In this document: positions 35,519-43,340 of the stretch, piece by piece
How positions within the stretch are numbered: position 1 is the stretch's first letter
How the letters are laid out: each line of letters starts with the position of its first letter
Assembly: GCF_008254045.1 (NCBI RefSeq)
Contig: NZ_CP042425.1
Location: 3,658,001 to 3,722,000, forward strand
DNA: 64,000 nucleotides
From: Limnoglobus roseus
Lineage (GTDB): Bacteria > Planctomycetota > Planctomycetia > Gemmatales > Gemmataceae
Direction: 5' to 3'
Program-made: the position numbers and the translations under genes
Notes under the pieces: model-generated
Told to the model about the DNA's origin: nothing
Databases searched by the model: none
What the model saw: the letters and a program-made list of their open reading frames with translations, nothing else

Positions 35519-38119
35519 CTATGGCAACCCGGCCCACTTTCGCAGAATCCACTCCAGCGTGATGAACGCCAGAAAGACGCCGAGAATCCACCACGACTGC
35601 CGTAACGGCCGCTCGATGAAATACTCGCGGGTCGCCGACTGAGCGGCCAAAGCGTCCACGAGTTCCTTCGCGTTCTCGATGGTGTACACCTTCCCGCCGC
35701 CGGCCTGGGCCAACTCTTCCAACAGCGACAGGTTTGCGGCCAGGTCCACCAACTCCTCGTTGTCCGGCGGCGCGACCTCGAACGTGCAGCGCAGTTTCGT
35801 CGCGCGGCCGTCCGGTCCCGGTGGGCCTTGTAGTTGGTCGGTCCACTCGGGGATTTCCAGTTCCACCGCGTACTTGCCCGGCGTCAGATCGTGGGCTTTC
35901 CCGCTCAAGTCTCGCGGCCGGCCGTCGGGGTTCGTCAGCGGAATCAGGCCGACGGACGTTTCCTTGCCGTCCACACTGTCCGGCAGGCGGATGACGCGAG
36001 CGCCCTTCAACGAGTTCGGCCCCAATTTCTTGACCGCGTCCGACGTGCGGACCACGAACTCGACTTCCTGCCCGCCGCTGTAGATCGGTTCGCGGGTGCC
36101 GAAGCGGATCGTGCCGGTGGCGTTGGTAACGGGCAAGAGCCGGTCGGACGCAGCCCACTGGGCAACCTGCCCCCAGAAGCGGTGGTGGTAGAAGTCGCCG
36201 ACCTTGAACCGCCACCGCCACGTCGAGTCGATGCCGACGTACAGCACGCGGCCGAAGCCGTAACTCTGGCGGGCGATCACCGCCCGGTCCCGCACGCCGC
36301 CGCCCGGCACGACGGCCAAGGCTTCCGCACCGTCCTTGAGTTCGCCGACGGTCGCCCAGTAGTGCAGCGGAAGGCGGTCCCACGCGGCCCGGTTTTGCCC
36401 GGCCGTGTCGCCCATCGAGAGGAACCAACTCCGCTCGCCTTCGCCGGTGATGTTCAGCGGGAAGCCGTCGTCGCTGATGAACGCCTTCGGGTTGCGGAGC
36501 GGCAGGAGCTTGCGGAAAGGGTCGTTCTCGGCGTTCGCGTACTCCAACGGCATCGCCCGCTTGCCGGCGAGCATGACGAGCGTGCCGCCGGACTCGGCGA
36601 CGTACTTCTCGATCGCCTCCCGCTGGGCGGGGTTCATCTGCGATTGCTCCACGTCGCCGAGGACGATGCAGTCGTAGCTGGTCAACACTTCCAGGTCGTC
36701 GGGCAGCTTGTTCGCGGGCGTGCCCATCTTGCGGAGTTCCTCGTCGTTCAACTTTCCGATCCGCGGCTGGCGGAAGACGGTACTGCGGATGTCCATGTTC
36801 GGGTCGCGGCCGAGGCAGGTGTGCAGGTAGTGGAACTCCCACCGCGATTCGCCGTCGATGAGCATGACCTTCGCCCGGTCCTTCACCACGTTCACGCGGG
36901 CCGACCGCCGGTTGTTCTCCGGGAAGCGGTCCTTCTCCCCGCCCTCGGCCGTCACGGTCATCAGTTGCGGCCCCGGCTCGTCCATCTTCGCCTTGAACGT
37001 CAACGGGTAGACGGCGTCGCGGCCGTCGTGGTCCACGCTCTCTTCCAGCGGCGGCTTCTTCGACCCGTCGGGGTTCGTGGGGAAGTCGAGCGACACCTTG
37101 ACCTTGCCGGCCGGCCAACCGGTGATGCGGACGCCGACCTCGACGGGGACGATGCTCCCCTTGAAGACGGTGGCCGCCTGCGCCTGAGCCGACACGACTG
37201 CGATGTCGGCGGGCGGGTCTTTCGGGGCGATGGCGACGGAGAAGACAGGCACCTTGCGCTCGCCGAGTTCGCGGGCGCGGAGGGCCGGCGACTCGCCCCA
37301 GTTGTGCCGGCCGTCGGTCAGCAGGACCACGCCGAGCAACTTCGGCCCGCTCGCGTCGACCCCGTCGCCGACCGACTTGGACGCGCGAATGAGGGGGAGC
37401 TTCAAGTCGGTGTAGAGCGTCGTCTGCCCGTCCTTCTTGCCGGCTGCCGACGACAGGGCTTCCGCCAGGCGGTCCGCCCCGACGGGCAGGGCGATCACGT
37501 CCTTGCCGAAGCCGATGAGTTCGATGCCGTGCTTCTCGCGCACGGCGTCGATCAGGCCGAGGCCGTCTTTCGTGAGGATGCGCGAACAGAGGTCCAGGCG
37601 GTTCACTTCGTCGATCTTCTTGACGACCGCCTCGAACCGTCGGCTCTCGCCCTCGCCGCCGAGGAGCGCGAACCGCGGCAGCCCGCCCGTCTCGCAGTCC
37701 TTCGCCCAGGCTTCGAGTTGGGCGTCGCTCGCCAGATCGGGCACGAGTTTCAGCACCTTCGCGATCCGCAACTTCTCCGCGAGCGGTCGAGTCGGGTCGG
37801 TGACTTTCATGCTGTCCGAGCGGTCCACCGCGATCAGCACCTTCCCCGGCACTTCCTCTTTCACCGACCGTGCGAGGACTGGTTCCAGGGAGAGGGTCAG
37901 GAAGATCAGCGCGAAGGAGATCAGCCGCAGAGTCAGCAGGGCTACGGCGAAGCGGGGGCGAATCAGCCGCGTCTCGTAGCGGTAGAGCATCACCAATAAT
38001 CCCGAGAACAGCCCGAGCAGGAGCAATGTGAGGAAGACCCGCAACGGCACGGACAGCCCCGGGAACGGCAGCCCGAGGCGGAGGAAGGCGTCCGTGAACG
38101 GCAGGCTGATGGAGGTCAT
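35519..38119 (-). CDS. Membrane protein with vWA and glutamine-amidotransferase-like domains
   Basis: This is an 866-residue protein. Two membrane segments lie near residues 27-47 and 58-80, and one at the extreme C-terminus (WWILGVFLAFITLEWIL). Between them comes a von Willebrand A domain with an intact metal-binding motif (D99-R-S101-D-S103) and a second motif LLTDGRHNWGES. An Ig-like region and a class I glutamine-amidotransferase-like domain follow (YDCIVLGDVEQSQMNP, GGTLVMLAG), the latter without an obvious catalytic Cys. The architecture matches the planctomycete and Bacteroidetes BatA/vWA-CARF-type membrane proteins, thought to work with MoxR ATPases, but no moxR gene is nearby. The exact role is unknown. 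Confidence 0.85.
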   Translation of the reverse strand: MTSISLPFTDAFLRLGLPFPGLSVPLRVFLTLLLLGLFSGLLVMLYRYETRLIRPRFAVALLTLRLISFALIFLTLSLEPVLARSVKEEVPGKVLIAVDRSDSMKVTDPTRPLAEKLRIAKVLKLVPDLASDAQLEAWAKDCETGGLPRFALLGGEGESRRFEAVVKKIDEVNRLDLCSRILTKDGLGLIDAVREKHGIELIGFGKDVIALPVGADRLAEALSSAAGKKDGQTTLYTDLKLPLIRASKSVGDGVDASGPKLLGVVLLTDGRHNWGESPALRARELGERKVPVFSVAIAPKDPPADIAVVSAQAQAATVFKGSIVPVEVGVRITGWPAGKVKVSLDFPTNPDGSKKPPLEESVDHDGRDAVYPLTFKAKMDEPGPQLMTVTAEGGEKDRFPENNRRSARVNVVKDRAKVMLIDGESRWEFHYLHTCLGRDPNMDIRSTVFRQPRIGKLNDEELRKMGTPANKLPDDLEVLTSYDCIVLGDVEQSQMNPAQREAIEKYVAESGGTLVMLAGKRAMPLEYANAENDPFRKLLPLRNPKAFISDDGFPLNITGEGERSWFLSMGDTAGQNRAAWDRLPLHYWATVGELKDGAEALAVVPGGGVRDRAVIARQSYGFGRVLYVGIDSTWRWRFKVGDFYHHRFWGQVAQWAASDRLLPVTNATGTIRFGTREPIYSGGQEVEFVVRTSDAVKKLGPNSLKGARVIRLPDSVDGKETSVGLIPLTNPDGRPRDLSGKAHDLTPGKYAVELEIPEWTDQLQGPPGPDGRATKLRCTFEVAPPDNEELVDLAANLSLLEELAQAGGGKVYTIENAKELVDALAAQSATREYFIERPLRQSWWILGVFLAFITLEWILRKWAGLP

Positions 38120-38482
38120 GGTGGCGATTCGACCGGGGGCAGTGACAGTGAAAAGTATACCGCACGGCCCTTCTTCTTCCTCGAAAGAAATATCCGCCTA
38201 CGGAACGGAGATCGGATTTTGCCGGCGGCCTGGCTCGGGGGAGATCGGCAAAGACGCTGAACGCGCGCAAGGCGATGAACTGAAAGCGTTTTCCTCCATC
38301 TGCTCGTGGAGGGAGACGCGAGTGAGGTGTCGGGAAAAGCCCTGTGACTGGGGGAAACGAGCGTTCCGTACTGAAAATTGGCCCGCAACGGTCCGACCTT
38401 GGCACGATTGACCGAGGACCAACCTTGTCGAGACGCCCCGTCCGGGGGTAAAGTTCTAGCACCGACCCTCCCCAGGTAGCTC
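38120..38482. other. Divergent intergenic region between vWA and kinase genes
   Basis: A 363-base stretch with no credible ORF. It must hold both divergent promoters. I found no complete -24/-12 element (a TTGGCACG at about 38400 lacks the -12 half), no long inverted repeat and no RNA-like fold beyond short GC stems. Confidence 0.5.
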
Positions 38483-41400
38483 ATGCCCCGCGTTTGTCCG
38501 AGTTGTGATCGTTCGTTGGCCGACGAGTCTGACGCGCGGTTCTGCATGTTTTGCGGCGCGCGACTGGAAGACACGCGCATCCACGGCCTCGCCGACGTGG
38601 GCGACTCGGTCGTGCAGTCACCGACGCTCATCCTGGAACCGATCGACGACTCCGACGCAACGGCCGACTACCGCACGGCGTCCGCCGTGGTCGCCCCCGC
38701 GCCGGATGCCGCCCCGCCCGAGCGGATCGGTAGCTACCGGCTTTTACGCAAACTCGGCACCGGGGGGATGGGGCAGGTTTTCGAGGCGGAATCCGACGAC
38801 GGCGGCGAGCGGGTCGCGCTCAAACTGCTCTCGCCGAAACTGGTGACGAACCCGACCTCGGTGGAACGGTTCAAGCAGGAAGGCCGCCTCGCCAGTCAGA
38901 TCAGCCACCCGCGGTGCGTGTTCGTCTACGGCGTCGATGCCGAGGAGGGGCGGCCGTTCATCGTCATGGAGTTGATGCCCGGCAGCACGCTCAAGGACCT
39001 CGTGGACAAACGCGGCCCGTTGAACTGGGACCGGGCCGTTCACCGGATGCTCGACGTGCTCGACGGGCTGATCGAGGCCCACCGCCTGGGGATGTTGCAC
39101 CGCGACGTGAAGCCGTCCAACTGCTTCCTGACCGATGACGACCGCGTGAAGGTCGGCGACTTCGGCCTGTCGAAGTCGCTCGACAACCAGAGCCAACAGA
39201 AGCAGTTGACCAGTTCCGGGGCGTTCCTCGGCACGGTCCTGTTCGCGTCGCCGGAGCAAATCCGCGGCGAGGAACTCGGCTACGACTCGGACGTCTACTC
39301 GGTGGCCGCCACGCTCTACTACCTGATCGTCGGCCGCGCGCCGCACCACCACATCAGCATGACGGCCGCCCTCGCGAAAGTCATCTCCGAGCCGCCGCCG
39401 TCGATCCGTTCGCAACGGCCGGACGTGCCGCGGGCCGTCGAGCGGGTCGTCTTCCGGGGATTGGAACGGGACCGGAACCGGCGGTTCGGCAGCCTCGAAG
39501 AGTTCCGCGACGCCCTGCACGACATTTTGCCCGAGAAGCAACTGCCGTCGCGGGTGCGGACGCTCGTGTCAGCGTACTTGCTGGACGTGGTCTTCTGCCT
39601 GATCGTCCTGGTGACGCCCGTGACGTGGGCGTACGAGGCCCTGACGCCCAACCCGGTTCACGGCGACTGGTTGTTCCTGCTCGTGCTGTTCTGCTACTTC
39701 ACCGTCGCGGAAGGGGCGTTCGGGGCCACCATCGGCAAGCTGCTGTTTCGCCTACGGACGACGAGACTCGGCCGCGTCGGGCCGCCGGGGCTGAAGGCCG
39801 GCGTGATCCGCACCGGCGTCTTCCACATCCTCGTCGTCGGGCTGTTCGTCGTCACCTCGTGGACGTTCACGATCCCGGTGGTCGGCGCGTTCGTCGCGGG
39901 CATGGTCTTCCTCGCCGGGAGCGCGGGCTTGCTCTTCCAGCGGCGGTACTCGCCCACGCGGCAGGGCGTCCACGACTACGCGGGCGGCTGCCGGGTCGTG
40001 CAGCGGTGGCGGCGACAGCACCGGCCGTGGTTGACGAGTCAGTTCCGCAACCCGCTCGACCAGCCGAAGTCGCACCCGAACATGCCCGCCAGCGTCGGCG
40101 GCTTCCTGGTACTCGGCATCCTCGATCAGTTCCCCGACGGGTCCGCCGTCTGGGTGGCCGAGGACGAGGCCCTGCGGCGGCGCATCCTCCTCTGGCTGCG
40201 GCCGGCGAAGCTCCTGCCCGACGGCCTGCCGCCGTCCCCGGTCCGGCCGGGCCGGTTGCGGGTCATCAGCACCGGCGAACTCGTCTGGAACGACGGGGCC
40301 TACGGGTGGGTCGCGTTCGTGGCCCCGACCGGCGCGCCGCTCGTCGATGTGGTGACGAAGGAACACCCGCTGTCGTGGGCCGACGCGCGGATGGTGCTCG
40401 AACAGGTGGTGACGGAACTGCGGGACAGCGACGCCGATTCCACGACCCCGGCCCGGCTCGGCGTCGATCAGCTCTGGGTCGAGCCGAACGGCCGCATTCA
40501 CCTGTTGGAATTTCCGGTCCCGTCCGCCCGAACGAAGACCCCACTCGCCGCCAACGCGATCGAACTCGTACGGCACGTCGCCGCGGTCACACTCGAAGGC
40601 GGAATTCACCCGAAGGCGAAGCGGATCGCCTCGCCGCTGTCGCCCCAGGCCATTCGGATCACCGACCAGTTGTTCGACGCCGAACAACCGCCGACGCTGG
40701 CCGCGGTCCGGCAGCAACTGAAGGAGAGCCACGCCCACCCGCCGGAGGTCAGCGGCGGGATGCGGGCGGCCCACGTCGGCCTGATCCTCGCCATCTCCGG
40801 CTGGGCGCTCGTCTTCCTGGTGCTCGGCTCGATCGGCTTCAGCGTTCAGGTGGCCCTGGAAGCGGTTCAGCGGTCGCACGACACCGTCGAGACGATGATC
40901 GGTCTGAGCTCTCCCACGCAGGTCGAACAGTGGCGGGCGAGCAGTCCGTACTTGAAGGAGGTTCTCGCCGCCGAGAACCTGCCCGGGATTTTGGAAAATC
41001 TGCGGACGCAACACGACCGCGACGATCAACTCGGACTGGCGCAGCGGGCGTTGTTGAGTCGGCCCGAGCGGTTCGTGGCCGATTCGATCACGCGGGTTTC
41101 CCGCCCGTTGTCGAACGGGGCGGACGACCCGGCGTTCGCGCTCAGTGCCGAGACGCAAATTTTGCTCGCGAGCCTCCCGCGGGACCAACTCGAACAGTTG
41201 AACCGCGAGACCCGGCGGTGGGCCGCGTGGCGGATGATCCTGTTTATTCTCGGGGTCGCGTTCGCGTTCGCCGCCTTTGCGTTCGCGTTCCGCGGCGGCG
41301 TGTCGTACCTGCTCGCCGGGATCGCACTCGTCGGCCGGGACGGCCGGGCCGCCCCCCGGTGGGCGTGTGCCCTGCGCGAGTTCCTGATCTGGCTCCCGCT

Positions 41401-41581
41401 CTTCGTCGTGCTAGTCCTGAACATCGGCATTCAGGCCAACCACCCCGATTGGCTGGTCGTTCGACTGGCCCTGGTCGTGCTGACCGTCGTAGTATTGTTG
41501 GCCTACCTGCTGGTGGGGTTACGCTACTCAAGCCGCGGGCCGCACGACGAGTTGATGGGCACTTACATGGTCCCGGCCTGA
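38483..41581 (+). CDS. Zinc-ribbon / Ser-Thr kinase / RDD / pseudokinase membrane protein
   Basis: The 1032-residue protein starts with a zinc ribbon (CPSC at 5-8, CMFC at 21-24). Residues ~84-350 are a complete Hanks-type kinase: GTGGMG loop at 92-97, K114, HRD 207-209, DFG 226-228 and GTVLFASPEQ. An RDD-type membrane region follows (RTLVSAYLLDVVFCLIVL, GATIGKLLFRLRT). Residues ~538-750 look like a second kinase-like fold, beginning FLVLGILDQFPDGSAVWVAED, but with no beta-3 lysine and LEF where DFG is expected, so it is a likely pseudokinase. The C-terminal membrane region (about 765-790 and 910-1020) contains an RDD-like end. The catalytic kinase is cytoplasmic; the second half may regulate it. 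Its 3' end overlaps the convergent gene by 19 bases. Confidence 0.88.
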   Translation: MPRVCPSCDRSLADESDARFCMFCGARLEDTRIHGLADVGDSVVQSPTLILEPIDDSDATADYRTASAVVAPAPDAAPPERIGSYRLLRKLGTGGMGQVFEAESDDGGERVALKLLSPKLVTNPTSVERFKQEGRLASQISHPRCVFVYGVDAEEGRPFIVMELMPGSTLKDLVDKRGPLNWDRAVHRMLDVLDGLIEAHRLGMLHRDVKPSNCFLTDDDRVKVGDFGLSKSLDNQSQQKQLTSSGAFLGTVLFASPEQIRGEELGYDSDVYSVAATLYYLIVGRAPHHHISMTAALAKVISEPPPSIRSQRPDVPRAVERVVFRGLERDRNRRFGSLEEFRDALHDILPEKQLPSRVRTLVSAYLLDVVFCLIVLVTPVTWAYEALTPNPVHGDWLFLLVLFCYFTVAEGAFGATIGKLLFRLRTTRLGRVGPPGLKAGVIRTGVFHILVVGLFVVTSWTFTIPVVGAFVAGMVFLAGSAGLLFQRRYSPTRQGVHDYAGGCRVVQRWRRQHRPWLTSQFRNPLDQPKSHPNMPASVGGFLVLGILDQFPDGSAVWVAEDEALRRRILLWLRPAKLLPDGLPPSPVRPGRLRVISTGELVWNDGAYGWVAFVAPTGAPLVDVVTKEHPLSWADARMVLEQVVTELRDSDADSTTPARLGVDQLWVEPNGRIHLLEFPVPSARTKTPLAANAIELVRHVAAVTLEGGIHPKAKRIASPLSPQAIRITDQLFDAEQPPTLAAVRQQLKESHAHPPEVSGGMRAAHVGLILAISGWALVFLVLGSIGFSVQVALEAVQRSHDTVETMIGLSSPTQVEQWRASSPYLKEVLAAENLPGILENLRTQHDRDDQLGLAQRALLSRPERFVADSITRVSRPLSNGADDPAFALSAETQILLASLPRDQLEQLNRETRRWAAWRMILFILGVAFAFAAFAFAFRGGVSYLLAGIALVGRDGRAAPRWACALREFLIWLPLFVVLVLNIGIQANHPDWLVVRLALVVLTVVVLLAYLLVGLRYSSRGPHDELMGTYMVPA

Positions 41582-42309
41582 GCGAGCGGGTTCATGCGAA
41601 ACTCGGCCCGGTATCGCGGTGTGAGCAGCAGCACCACCGTCATGATCGCGATGAGGAGCGACGGCATCTCCGCGAGGATCGTGAAGTCGAACCACCCGGC
41701 CTGACCTTCCCGCAGGTTGAGGCGCTCGTACAGCAGCCAACCGACCCAGCCGATCACCACTGCCGACGCGGCCATCGCCACCACGCGGGCCGCCCCCCGG
41801 CGGGCGTTCACGCCGCCGCTGTTGAGCGCGAGCACGCCGGCCAAAAGGACGCGGAGCACGACCGACGCGATCACCGTCGCGTCGTCCGCGGCCGCGGAGT
41901 ACTCGCGCTTCCAGTAGTTGCCGAACTGGTACACCGCGACGACGCACAAGAACGCCCCGGAGATCCACTGGAGGTTCGCCACGGCATCGACCATCGGGCT
42001 GCGCTCGTCGATCGGGTCGAGCGGCCGGTACGGCATCACCGGGGCGAGGATCGGCGGTGCGTTCGGGTCGAGTGGCAACGGGGTCGGGCGATTGGTCGGA
42101 GGCGGGGTGGTCGTCAGTTCTGCGAACGGGCCGCCGCTGGACAGCGCCCGGTTGAGGGTTCCGCACTGCGGGCAGGCGACCATTTGCCCGAGGGCCGTGG
42201 TCGGCACGACGAGCCGCAGGTGGCAGACCCCGCACGGGCGGGCTTCGGTGTCCCCCTCCACGACCACTTCCGTCGGGTCGAGCGGCCGGGCCGTCACGGT
42301 CAACTTCAT
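41563..42309 (-). CDS. Zinc-ribbon membrane protein of unknown function
   Basis: The ATG at 42309 gives 248 residues and follows a purine-rich AAAGGA site; the ATG 18 codons upstream is less likely because it overlaps the upstream gene. An N-terminal zinc ribbon (CGVC near residues 26-29 and CPQC near 48-51) is followed by a proline-rich linker and about four hydrophobic segments (ISGAFLCVVAVYQFG, VIASVVLRVLLAGVLAL, VVAMAASAVVIGWVGWLLY, LLIAIMTVVLLLT). Similar zinc-ribbon/membrane proteins are common in planctomycetes and remain uncharacterised. It overlaps the 3' end of the kinase gene and lies 29 bases downstream of the ArsM-like gene. Confidence 0.8.
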   Translation of the reverse strand: MKLTVTARPLDPTEVVVEGDTEARPCGVCHLRLVVPTTALGQMVACPQCGTLNRALSSGGPFAELTTTPPPTNRPTPLPLDPNAPPILAPVMPYRPLDPIDERSPMVDAVANLQWISGAFLCVVAVYQFGNYWKREYSAAADDATVIASVVLRVLLAGVLALNSGGVNARRGAARVVAMAASAVVIGWVGWLLYERLNLREGQAGWFDFTILAEMPSLLIAIMTVVLLLTPRYRAEFRMNPLAQAGTM

Positions 42310-42338
42310 CGTGATTCCTTTCGGAGCGCGGCCCTCTA

Positions 42339-43229
42339 TCAGGCGCGTGGCTTCGTCGCACAAATCAACACCGTTGCGAGGCGGTCCCGCAAATCGTCTC
42401 GATCCGCGACCTTCGCGAGTGTGTCATGGTATCGCGACAGCGACGGCGGCGGTTCGACGCCGCAACACCCCTGCGACGATTCCACCCACCGATTCAGCCG
42501 ATCCGCGTCGGTCGGCCCTTTGTGCCCGTCCGACCGGGTGCCGCGGGGCAGCACGGCCCTCTCCGTCGCCGCCAAACCGAGTTCGAACCGCTGACGGCGG
42601 AGCAATGTGCCGATTTCTGTCACTGACGCGACACCGGCCAAGTTTACCGCCGGATCGTCGGCCCCGACCCAGCCTTCGGGCGGCGAGTCTTTCCAGGCGA
42701 GATCGCAGAACGCCAACCGGCCGCCGGGTTTCAGCACCCGGTACGCTTCCGCGAAAGCCCGGCCCAGGTTGGCGTAATGGAAGGCGTTGTTCGAGAGGAC
42801 GCGATCGACGCTCGCTGATTCGAACGGCAACGCTTCCAGGTCTGCCACGCGAAACTCGGCCGACAAATCCGGCCGGCGGACGCGGTGCTGCCGCAGGTTG
42901 ATCTCCGCCCGTTCGACCATCCCGGGCGACAGGTCGCAGCCGATCACGCGACAGCCGGCCGAGGCGGCGAGCAGCGCGTCGAGACCGCCGCCGCACCCAA
43001 CGTCGAGGACAACCTCGCCCGGACGCAGGTCGGCGAACCGCAACGGATGGCCGCACATCAGCCCGAGATTGGCCGCGACTGGCACGGAAGCGAGTTCCGC
43101 GACAGAATATCCGCAGGCCAGCGCGAACTCGCGAACGGCGACGTCGGCCCCGGTGAGGGTACTCGCCGCAATTCGGTCGAAAGCCGTTCGAATCGCCGTC
43201 CTGGTCTCGGTCGCCACGTCTGTTGGCAT
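42339..43229 (-). CDS. Arsenite-methyltransferase-like (class I SAM) methyltransferase
   Basis: This 296-residue cytoplasmic enzyme has motif I VVLDVGCGGGLDALLAASAG, ADLEALPFESASVDRVLSNNAFHY and VLKPGGRLAFCDL, the core of ArsM/UbiE-type methyltransferases. The N-terminus GLMCGHPLRFADLRPGEVVLD corresponds to the region with GCGNP in ArsM. Of the ArsM cysteines, C-terminal CCG near 265 is present but the classic three-cysteine arsenite site is not complete, so the substrate could be arsenite or something else. No ars gene is adjacent. The stop is 29 bases from the next gene in the same direction. Confidence 0.8.
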   Translation of the reverse strand: MPTDVATETRTAIRTAFDRIAASTLTGADVAVREFALACGYSVAELASVPVAANLGLMCGHPLRFADLRPGEVVLDVGCGGGLDALLAASAGCRVIGCDLSPGMVERAEINLRQHRVRRPDLSAEFRVADLEALPFESASVDRVLSNNAFHYANLGRAFAEAYRVLKPGGRLAFCDLAWKDSPPEGWVGADDPAVNLAGVASVTEIGTLLRRQRFELGLAATERAVLPRGTRSDGHKGPTDADRLNRWVESSQGCCGVEPPPSLSRYHDTLAKVADRDDLRDRLATVLICATKPRA

Positions 43230-43340
43230 TTTCCTCTCGCACCCGTCCGCGTTCAGGGCTAGAATTCATTCTAATCCTGTGGGTTCTCCTGCCAGCGTCG
43301 CTCCCGCGACCGAACCCGGATTTTTCCGCCGAGGCTCTTC

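Noticed and set aside
35244..38462. 1072-codon antisense frame over the vWA membrane protein gene
   Set aside because: Arg/Pro/Gly-rich translation in a neighbouring frame, typical of shadow frames in GC-rich genes; the other frame has domains and membrane segments.
39625..42594. 989-codon plus-strand frame over the kinase gene and beyond
   Set aside because: Arg/Gly-rich shadow frame that runs through the ends of several real genes.
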